Assembly: GCA_015056945.1 (NCBI GenBank)
Contig: SVFH01000016.1
Location: forward strand, 1 to 64,000
Direction: 5' to 3'
DNA: 64,000 nt
DNA from: Lachnospiraceae bacterium
GTDB taxonomy: Bacteria; Bacillota; Clostridia; Lachnospirales; Lachnospiraceae
The translations under genes and the position numbers were made by a program. The notes beneath the pieces are model-generated. The model worked only from the letters and a program-made list of their open reading frames with translations. It was not told the origin of the DNA and did not search any database. Numbering within the stretch: position 1 is the stretch's first letter; every line of letters begins with the position of its first letter. Positions 42,577 to 48,533 of this stretch are shown here, in pieces.

Positions 42577-42606
42577 GAAGTGGGGGTTAGCATTGCCCCC
42601 CACTTC
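42577..42606 (+). promoter_or_regulatory. Candidate rolling-circle origin: stem-loop with CRESS-like nonanucleotide
   Basis: GAAGTGGGGG (42577-42586) pairs perfectly with CCCCCACTTC (42597-42606), leaving a 10-base loop that contains TAGCATTGC (42588-42596). Circovirus and nanovirus origins have TAGTATTAC and geminiviruses TAATATTAC in the loop of a similar stem; this differs from the former at two of nine positions. It lies on the same strand as rep and is followed directly by tandem GTTACA units. Predicted nick after TAGCATT. Confidence 0.72.
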
Positions 42607-42697
42607 GTTACACGTTACAAATTACCTTCTAGCCCTTGTATTTACTGGGTTTGAAGTGTGTAACGCACTTTGTTACATTTCATTTTACTTCGTTACA
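42602..42697 (+). repeat. GTTACA iterons beside the origin stem-loop
   Basis: Tandem GTTACAC-GTTACAA at 42607-42620 abut the stem. ACTT(C/T)GTTACA occurs at 42602, 42668 and 42687, and an inverted TGTAAC lies near 42658. Such iterons beside the stem-loop are Rep-binding sites in circoviruses and geminiviruses; that role here is inferred. Confidence 0.65.
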
Positions 42698-43103
42698 TTT
42701 TCTCATTTACTTTCTTTTTAAACTCTTCATTTTTATAAAATTCGTGTATCTGTAACCCGGCATTTAATAAAATTTTAAGTTCGGCAGCATTCATTTGAGC
42801 AATACACATGAGCTGTTGAATGAGTGATTCACTCTTTCCTTTCAAGGCATTTTTTAGTTGCATTTCCAGTTCTTCTTCTTCGGTCAATCCCTTAAAAATA
42901 GGCTCTTCCCCGGTTTCTAACCATTCTTTTCTGACATTGAATTCACGGCAGATATCAGCAATGATTCTTTCTGTTATTTTTGTTTTTCCTGTTTCACAAT
43001 ATGCATAAGCTGATTGTGTTATATTTAACTTTTCTGCCATTTCTTGCTGTGATATTTTTAAATGTTCTTTTCTTAATATTTTTAAATTATCTTTCAATTT
43101 CAT
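42693..43103 (-). CDS. Phage repressor, XRE-type helix-turn-helix protein
   Basis: 136 residues after a strong AAAGGAGG site. Residues 5-60 are a Cro/CI-type HTH (LKILRKEHLKISQQEMAEKLNITQSAYAYCETGKTKI). VRKEWLETGEEPIF is a segment common to phage repressors. The rest is helical and probably for dimer formation. It is the only gene of the element on the minus strand and diverges from the early operon across a region with three matching operators, so it is the lysogeny regulator. Confidence 0.88.
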   Translation of the reverse strand: MKLKDNLKILRKEHLKISQQEMAEKLNITQSAYAYCETGKTKITERIIADICREFNVRKEWLETGEEPIFKGLTEEEELEMQLKNALKGKSESLIQQLMCIAQMNAAELKILLNAGLQIHEFYKNEEFKKKVNEKM

Positions 43104-43119
43104 TACCTCCTTTTTTAGT

Positions 43120-43212
43120 ATTATAATGAATTATTCATAAAAAATCAAGATTTATTATTGACAAAATATGAATAAATCATTATAATAAACTTACGATATA
43201 TGAATAATTCAT
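43120..43212 (+). promoter_or_regulatory. Divergent promoters with three repressor operators (lysogeny switch)
   Basis: The rightward promoter is TTGACA (43158-43163), 17 bases, TATAAT (43181-43186). The leftward promoter has TATAAT (43120-43125) and TTGATT, also 17 bases apart, on the minus strand. Near-palindromes ATGAAT-A/T-A-A/T-TCAT lie at 43126-43138, 43168-43180 and 43200-43212. The first two sit in the spacer directly against each -10, so one repressor could shut either promoter. Confidence 0.85.
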
Positions 43213-43232
43213 AAAAAGAGAGGAGAAAGAAA

Positions 43233-43451
43233 ATGAATTACAAAACAGAAGAACAGTTTAAAGAAGAAATTGAGGTTATTTGTGGTAACCAGTTTGAAGC
43301 CGGCTTGAATTGCATTGAATTTCAGCAACATTTAGAAATCGTTGAGCATTGGATTCTGTGCGAATGGCAGCTTGGTCATATTGATATGTCTGATATTCAG
43401 ATGTTTAAAATGTACGCAAAGCAGACTGCTTTTAAGTATTGGCAAGTTTAA
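43233..43451 (+). CDS. Small phage early protein, unknown
   Basis: 72 residues, first gene rightward of the switch, with an AGAGGAGAAAG site. It is an acidic helical protein (YKTEEQFKEEIEVICGNQFEAG ... WILCEWQLGHIDMSDIQMFKMYAKQT) with no known motif. Its place suggests an early regulator, an excision or an anti-repressor role, but nothing in the sequence decides this. Confidence 0.6.
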   Translation: MNYKTEEQFKEEIEVICGNQFEAGLNCIEFQQHLEIVEHWILCEWQLGHIDMSDIQMFKMYAKQTAFKYWQV

Positions 43452-43473
43452 AAGAGATGGGAGGTGTGTTTTG

Positions 43474-43611
43474 ATGGATGATAAAACTGTAAACAGAGAT
43501 AAATTAATTGTATTGATTGAGCAGATGACAACACAGGAGCTTTTCATTTTGGTAACTATGGCAAATTCCATATTGATGGAAAAAAATGTATTGTGTGGAG
43601 GTAATGATTAA
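43474..43611 (+). CDS. Very small phage protein, unknown
   Basis: 45 residues from ATG 43474, which has GGGAGG at a good distance; a longer in-frame reading from 43342 overlaps the preceding gene and lacks a site. It is helical (KLIVLIEQMTTQELFILVTMANSILME). The function is unknown. Confidence 0.5.
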   Translation: MDDKTVNRDKLIVLIEQMTTQELFILVTMANSILMEKNVLCGGND

Positions 43612-43773
43612 ATGTCATTTAGTGATTTTTTATTGTGGCTTACAGAACCTAGTTTTCCGCCTTTTGTTTTTTTTATTTGTCCATTTGTGTGGTATTTGGC
43701 AGGTTTTACTTCTGAAGCTTTGTGTCGAAAAATTGATTGTGAAAAGGAGAAAAGAAATGAAAACAATCAGTGA
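43612..43773 (+). CDS. Small membrane protein, unknown
   Basis: 53 residues. ATG 43612 shares its A with the TAA of the gene before, and GGAGG lies upstream at 43598. One hydrophobic helix (PPFVFFICPFVWYLAG) precedes a charged tail. Its end overlaps the next gene by 17 bases, so translation is probably coupled. It could be a small virion or membrane protein. Confidence 0.5.
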   Translation: MSFSDFLLWLTEPSFPPFVFFICPFVWYLAGFTSEALCRKIDCEKEKRNENNQ

Positions 43774-45085
43774 AATTATTCGTGATGTAGATACAGATGA
43801 ACAGCTTTGTGAACGTGTGGAAAATTGTTTAAATGGTGTAAAGGTGTCTTTTATTCAGCTTGGATATATGCTCCGGATATTAAAAGAACGTGGATTTGAT
43901 AATGCAGCTCTTCAGGACCGGTTTGGTCTTTCTAAATCAACTATATGCCGTTCCATCCAGTTAAACGAACAGTTTAGCGAGAATGGATATTCTTATAAAC
44001 TGGATGAGAAATATGCTGCATTTAATAAATCACAGTTGATAGAGATGCTTCCTCTTTCTGCAGAACAGAGAGAGGAAATTACAGAAGATATGTCTGTTGC
44101 AGATATTCGTGAACTGAAGAACCAGGAAGAGGAAGAACCGGAAGAGGAACTGGAAGAGGATGAAGAAGAGGAGATTGATGAAGAAACACAACTTCCTACT
44201 TTCAATATGCAGGGCCGTTGGTCTGATTTCTATCGTGCTATTGCAAAGAAGCTCTCCGAACTTTCGGAAGTAGGCAGAAATATTAACAAGATGATTGATT
44301 ATCTGAATAATATTCAGGATGAAAAACTTTATTTTGTTGTGGATGATATTAATTTCTATATTGAACGTAAATATAGTGCTCTTTATATTTCCAGTGATGA
44401 ATATTATGTATCGTATGCTTATTTGGGTACTTATTCACTCGGTAATCAGTCGGAATTTTTGGAATTTTCTGACACACCGTTTTTAACAAAAATTGATAAA
44501 TGGTCTATCAGAACGGCTCTTTCAATTTATTTGACTGAGTGTATTGATGACTGGGAATATATAGAAGATCATTTTTCTGATATTCCGGCTGCTTTGTTTG
44601 ATAATGTTCCTTTGACTTTTATACTTTCGGATAAATATAAGGTTTGTGTTTGTGGTGATTCACTTGATGTGTCTTATAAGGATTATCCTGATTTTGAACA
44701 TGCCACGTTAAAGAAGAAAGATTTTAATGAAGGAATAATGTTTGAATTTTACAATTGGTTGGAAGAGTTGTTTCTTTTGGCTCTTGCGGATAATCTGCGC
44801 AAATTTAAGCATTTATATTCTCTGGATGATGCTGATTTGTTTTTGGTTGATGAATCAAGCCGTTTAAATTTTTTATTTTTTCTGAATAAGGATGGAAGTA
44901 TTGATAATGTTTATGGTTTATCCGGAAAAGATTATGATGATGCTCCTTTGGAATATATTGAATTGCATGATTATTTTTCAGATTGGGATGTCTGTGCTTT
45001 GAGAGTTTTCTTTTTATCCTGTACAAACAAAAAAATTCAGGATTGCATCAATGCATATAAAAAGCCTGAAAAGCTTATAAAATAA
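43757..45085 (+). CDS. Phage protein with N-terminal HTH and acidic linker, unknown
   Basis: 442 residues from ATG 43757, chosen for the AAAAGGAG site just upstream. A helix-turn-helix-like segment (NAALQDRFGLSKSTICRSIQLN) is followed by a ParB-like helical block (SQLIEMLPLSAEQREEITEDMSVADIRELKN). A run of about 25 mostly Glu/Asp residues comes next (to about residue 145), then a 300-residue C-terminal domain I do not recognise. It lies in the early operon before rep, so a role in replication or its control is plausible. The acidic tract could mimic DNA or recruit a basic partner. Confidence 0.6.
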   Translation: MKTISEIIRDVDTDEQLCERVENCLNGVKVSFIQLGYMLRILKERGFDNAALQDRFGLSKSTICRSIQLNEQFSENGYSYKLDEKYAAFNKSQLIEMLPLSAEQREEITEDMSVADIRELKNQEEEEPEEELEEDEEEEIDEETQLPTFNMQGRWSDFYRAIAKKLSELSEVGRNINKMIDYLNNIQDEKLYFVVDDINFYIERKYSALYISSDEYYVSYAYLGTYSLGNQSEFLEFSDTPFLTKIDKWSIRTALSIYLTECIDDWEYIEDHFSDIPAALFDNVPLTFILSDKYKVCVCGDSLDVSYKDYPDFEHATLKKKDFNEGIMFEFYNWLEELFLLALADNLRKFKHLYSLDDADLFLVDESSRLNFLFFLNKDGSIDNVYGLSGKDYDDAPLEYIELHDYFSDWDVCALRVFFLSCTNKKIQDCINAYKKPEKLIK

Positions 45086-45088
45086 GGG

Positions 45089-45107
45089 GTGTCGCGAATC
45101 GCGACAC
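45089..45107 (+). terminator. Perfect hairpin between the 442-residue gene and rep
   Basis: GTGTCGCG (45089-45096), loop AAT, CGCGACAC (45100-45107). No T-run follows; it may be a structural or attenuating element, and a weaker CACTT/AAGTG stem follows directly. Confidence 0.45.
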
Positions 45108-45127
45108 TTCCGGAAAGTGTGGATATT

Positions 45128-45217
45128 ATGGATAAATTGTTTGATTTTATACATACGATTTTACGTATTTTGGTTTCGTTGTTTTCAATCATTAAAAATA
45201 TATTTAGACTCTTTTAG
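45128..45217 (+). CDS. Possible 29-residue hydrophobic peptide
   Basis: The frame opens at ATG 45128 and ends at 45217, encoding a single amphipathic/hydrophobic helix (FIHTILRILVSLFSIIKNIF). No strong ribosome site is seen. Size and nature recall pVII/pIX of filamentous phages (32-33 residues), but the place before rep is not theirs. Low confidence. Confidence 0.3.
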   Translation: MDKLFDFIHTILRILVSLFSIIKNIFRLF

Positions 45218-45229
45218 GAGGAAATATTA

Positions 45230-46390
45230 ATGGCAGAGTATTATAAACCTTCTCGTAGTTGGTTTGTTGTATTCAATAATCCGGAGGAAATTATCACTTA
45301 TAAACGTGATTCCTCCGGAGAGTATGTGTTAGATTCTAATAACGATAGAATTATTGAATCTTCCATACCTTCTGATTTAGCCGGAAAGACTCCTGAAGAG
45401 ATATGTGATGCCTGTCTGAAATTATGGGTTGGTGATTCCGAGACCAGAACCGGTGCCTGTTCTTATTGTATCAGTGCAAAAGGTTTACATCATCTTCACA
45501 TGGTACTTGAGGAAGCAGCTCCTGTTAGATTCTCTAAAGTAAAAGCTGTCTTTCCCCGGGCACATTTGGAACCCACACGAGGCACCAAAGCTGAAGCAGA
45601 AAATTATATTAATAAACTTGGTGTATGGGGTGAAAAAGGTGAACAGATTGTTTGTATCAAGTATCACGGAGAAATTAAAGGCAGACAAGGACAGCGTTCT
45701 GACCTTGAAACGGTGGAACAGATGTTAAATGACGGTATTCATCCAAACGATATTTTGCTTAAATCACTTAAATATGAGAAATATGATTCCATGATTAAAC
45801 AGCATTATTTCAGAATTAAGAAAGAAAATGCTCCTGTTGAAAGAGATGTTGTCGTGTATTGGCATGTTGGCCCTTCCGGATGTGGCAAAACGCATGTTTT
45901 GCATGAGTTAAGTGAACAGTATAAAAATGATTTATATCTGGTATCTAATTATACAACCGGTTATCTTGATGATTATATAGGAGAGAGTGTTTTGTTTTTG
46001 GATGAGTTTCGAGGTCAGATCCCTTTTGCAACACTTCTTACGATGCTGCAGGGTTATACATCAAGATTTCATGCCAGGTATCATAATGTTGTTGGCCTTT
46101 GGACGGAAGTACATATCACTTCAGTCTTTCCGCCGGAGAGACTCTATAAAAAGATGGTTGATGCGACTGATCAGGATATTGATACAATTGAACAGCTCAA
46201 AAGAAGAATAACAGGTATTTTTTATCATTGGAGAGATAAGGAAGAAAATTATTGTAAATTTTATTGCGGTATGTCTGACTATATCTCTTATCAGCGCCTT
46301 GTATTGGATGCGCTTGGATATACTCCCGAAACATTTAGAACTATTAAAGAAGATGAAGAAAAATTTATTCAGGAAATATTGAGGTGGTAG
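45230..46390 (+). CDS. rep: CRESS-type replication initiator (HUH endonuclease plus SF3 helicase)
   Basis: 386 residues. The nickase domain has motif I FVVFNNP (12-18), motif II HHLHMVLE with H88 and H90, and motif III Y126-I-N-K129, the single-Tyr YxxK of eukaryotic CRESS Reps. The helicase domain has Walker A GPSGCGKT (214-221), Walker B VLFLDEF (254-260) and motif C region VHITSVFPPERLY (294-306). In motif C the usual Asn of ITSN is Val. AGGAGG precedes the ATG. It should nick the origin loop and unwind DNA for rolling-circle replication. The nearest known relatives by architecture are circovirus/geminivirus Reps and the bacterial pCRESS plasmid Reps. Confidence 0.88.
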   Translation: MAEYYKPSRSWFVVFNNPEEIITYKRDSSGEYVLDSNNDRIIESSIPSDLAGKTPEEICDACLKLWVGDSETRTGACSYCISAKGLHHLHMVLEEAAPVRFSKVKAVFPRAHLEPTRGTKAEAENYINKLGVWGEKGEQIVCIKYHGEIKGRQGQRSDLETVEQMLNDGIHPNDILLKSLKYEKYDSMIKQHYFRIKKENAPVERDVVVYWHVGPSGCGKTHVLHELSEQYKNDLYLVSNYTTGYLDDYIGESVLFLDEFRGQIPFATLLTMLQGYTSRFHARYHNVVGLWTEVHITSVFPPERLYKKMVDATDQDIDTIEQLKRRITGIFYHWRDKEENYCKFYCGMSDYISYQRLVLDALGYTPETFRTIKEDEEKFIQEILRW

Positions 46391-46391
46391 C

Positions 46392-47591
46392 ATGAATTTA
46401 GAACATATTCAGGAAGAAACATATAATACATATTTGCATTTCAGAGACTTTAGTGATAATGTAGGAGTTGGACTTGCCTATGATTATGATATGTTAAGAG
46501 AACAGATATTACAAAATCATGAACGTGTCATAACATTTGATTCTAACAAGATGCTTTATTCAACCTACATTGACAATAAACATAAATTAACCTGCAGAAC
46601 CAAAGAAGGATTAGAAGATAAACTGGTCAATTTTTACATGAAAAACTTTACCGGATTATATCACTTCCCGGCTGTTTTTGACCGTGCTCTTATCTTTAAC
46701 AAGAAATATGATTATCTTGCGCCTTCATCTATTGACCGCTATAAGTGTGATTTTTATAAATATTTTGATAATTCACCGTATTTTAATCAAGATATCCGCT
46801 GCATTACAGAAAAGGATATTATCAGTTTCTTTAATGAAATTATGAAGGATAAACCTACAAGTAAGAATGTATCTAATATTAAAACGGTTATTAGAATGGT
46901 GTTTTCTTATGCCAGGATGCAGGAACAGGTGGAATGTTTACACATTAATTCTGTATTTGACAACATGCAATTTCCACAGCGCGCTTTTGCTCCAAGAAAG
47001 ATACAACAGAACCGGGTATTTAATGATGATCATCTTGATAAGGTTTTTAATTATCTTTCAGAAGATAATGTAATTGACCTCGGTATTAAACTGACATTTT
47101 ATACCGGCTTACGTGTTGGAGAATTATGTGCGCTTAAGGTAGAAGATATTGATATTCCCGGTAAAGTGCTAACAGTAAATCGTGCGGAGACTGTTTCAGG
47201 TACCGGAGAGAATCGAACTTATGAAGATGCAGCTCCCAAGTGTTATAAGAGCAGAGAAGTTGTTCTTTCAACTAAAGCTGTTGATGTCTTGAATAAACTG
47301 ATTGTTTTGTGTCGTTCCGGGTTCCTGTTTCCGGATGGAGAATCTCATAAGCATAAACATGTATTTGACCGGAGACTTAGACGTATTTGTGATAAATTGC
47401 AGCTCCCGGCTTTCTCCATGCATGATATCAGGAGAACTTATGCGAGTAAACTTCTTGATTCTGATGTGACAGAGAGGTTTGTGCAGGACCAGATGGGACA
47501 TACTGATATCAGGACAACCAGACAATATTATTATTATTCTACGCAGCGTCAAAATGATTATCAGAGAATGGCAGATATTTCTGCAATATAA
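46392..47591 (+). CDS. int: Tyrosine recombinase (phage integrase)
   Basis: 399 residues. The N-terminal SAM-like/core-binding domain is at about 75-185. The catalytic set is R241 in FYTGLRVGEL, H344 and R347 in HDIRRTY, H370 in MGHTDIRTT and the nucleophile Y379 or Y380 in RQYYYY. It is placed against attR and reads towards tRNA-Thr, so it should integrate the element at the tRNA 3' end. It starts two bases after the rep stop. No excisionase is recognised, but one of the small early proteins could serve. Confidence 0.93.
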   Translation: MNLEHIQEETYNTYLHFRDFSDNVGVGLAYDYDMLREQILQNHERVITFDSNKMLYSTYIDNKHKLTCRTKEGLEDKLVNFYMKNFTGLYHFPAVFDRALIFNKKYDYLAPSSIDRYKCDFYKYFDNSPYFNQDIRCITEKDIISFFNEIMKDKPTSKNVSNIKTVIRMVFSYARMQEQVECLHINSVFDNMQFPQRAFAPRKIQQNRVFNDDHLDKVFNYLSEDNVIDLGIKLTFYTGLRVGELCALKVEDIDIPGKVLTVNRAETVSGTGENRTYEDAAPKCYKSREVVLSTKAVDVLNKLIVLCRSGFLFPDGESHKHKHVFDRRLRRICDKLQLPAFSMHDIRRTYASKLLDSDVTERFVQDQMGHTDIRTTRQYYYYSTQRQNDYQRMADISAI

Positions 47592-47617
47592 AAAGAGCCC
47601 TCACCCGGCTCTTTTTA
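47591..47617 (+). terminator. Terminator of int
   Basis: AAAAGAGCC (47591-47599), loop CTCACCC, GGCTCTTTT (47607-47615), ending the rightward phage operon 56 bases before attR. Confidence 0.88.
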
Positions 47618-47672
47618 CTTGTAAATATATTGCAAAATATCAACTGTTTCCCGTCAACTATCTAAAAACAGG

Positions 47673-47693
47673 AAGCTGCTGACGGGAATCGGA
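47673..47693 (+). repeat. attR of the prophage
   Basis: Identical to 38454-38474 over 21 bases and lies within the 3' end of the intact tRNA-Thr gene. Confidence 0.9.
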
Positions 47694-47746
47694 CCCGTGA
47701 CCTCCGCACTACCAATGCGACGCTCTACCGACTGAGCCACAGCAGC
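47674..47746 (-). tRNA. tRNA-Thr (anticodon GGT), prophage integration site
   Basis: 73 bases on the minus strand; acceptor GCTGCTG pairs with CAGCAGC, the anticodon loop is TTGGTAG, and the D and T arms are normal. The element lies on its 3' side and the tRNA remains intact. Confidence 0.95.
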
Positions 47747-47953
47747 AAGTTTCATGCTTAAGCATGTCACCGAAAGCTATAATACCATAGTGAAAAGTGG
47801 TTTGTCAATTAAAACATGCAAATTGTTCAAAAAAATAGAACAAAAAATGGCAATATAAAAATCAAAGCTATCTATTGATATGTTATTGGGGTTCATGATA
47901 AAATAAATGAAGAAAAACAGTTATGAAAATGATGAAATTGAAATGGAGAACGG

Positions 47954-48388
47954 ATGAAAAAGAAAACATTAAATGCCATTATGCAAGGCGTAATGATTGT
48001 TTTAGTGCTTGCGATAATAGTTGTATCAATTAAATTGATTCTTCGACCGGAAAGCGAAGAGATACCATCTGAGGTGCCGGTGGTTGAGGACTATTCCGAA
48101 TCGGAAAGTATTCCTGAAGTAATATCAGAAGAGACGACAGAGCAACAAACTTATACCAGAGTCCGTATATTGAAAGATAATATCAATGTAAGAAGCGGTC
48201 CCGGAACGGATTATGAGAGACTTGGCTCTGCCTATGGTGGGTATGATTTCGAGTTCGTGGAACAGACAAATGACGAATGGACAAAGATTATCTATGATGG
48301 AAAGGAAGCATATATATTTACCGAATACGTTGAATTGGTTGAAATGTATTTGAATGTGGATGGGAAATATGTAGATGTTCCGAACTGA
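47954..48388 (+). CDS. Membrane-anchored bacterial SH3-domain protein
   Basis: 144 residues. A basic start and one membrane helix (residues 8-30) precede an acidic linker and an SH3b domain (about 70-135) with NVRSGPGTDYERLG and WTKIIYDGKEAYIFTEYVEL. SH3b domains bind cell-wall peptides. It is likely exposed at the surface; the partner is unknown. Confidence 0.82.
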   Translation: MKKKTLNAIMQGVMIVLVLAIIVVSIKLILRPESEEIPSEVPVVEDYSESESIPEVISEETTEQQTYTRVRILKDNINVRSGPGTDYERLGSAYGGYDFEFVEQTNDEWTKIIYDGKEAYIFTEYVELVEMYLNVDGKYVDVPN

Positions 48389-48447
48389 TGAGACTATTTT
48401 ACTAAATTAAGTTATGGGGCATTATATTTTATAGAGTTTAAATGAAT

Positions 48448-48487
48448 AAAGAACCGTCGAATCACATGGAGTGTTCGACGGTTCTTT
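48448..48487. terminator. Bidirectional terminator between SH3 gene and PBP1A
   Basis: AAAGAACCGTCGAA (48448-48461) pairs perfectly with TTCGACGGTTCTTT (48474-48487). T-rich flanks on both strands suit the two convergent genes. Confidence 0.88.
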
Positions 48488-48533
48488 GTTATATAGAAAT
48501 TTCATACAAATCAGAATTGTTTTCGGCAGTTCT

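Larger units (their letters stand above)
38454..47693 (+). mobile_element. Integrated filamentous-phage-like element with CRESS-type replication gene
   Basis: A 21-bp direct repeat, the 3' end of tRNA-Thr, marks both ends (38454-38474 and 47673-47693), giving a 9.2-kb unit. The order is: possible ssDNA-binding protein, acidic membrane protein, 57-aa coat-like protein, terminator, large secreted protein, small hydrophobic protein, Zot ATPase, hairpin-rich intergenic region with an origin-like stem-loop, repressor (opposite strand), small early genes, HUH-SF3 Rep, tyrosine integrase. Virion-protein order and size resemble an inovirus genome, while Rep and origin resemble CRESS-DNA replicons. 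Late genes are conspicuously T-rich on the + strand. Confidence 0.88.

Noticed and set aside
43586-43756. N-terminal extension of the 442-residue phage protein
   Set aside because: It overlaps the small membrane protein gene in another frame, while ATG 43757 has a clear ribosome site.
43993-44205. Minus-strand poly-Ser ORF
   Set aside because: It is the reverse reading of the Glu/Asp-rich tract of the 442-residue protein.
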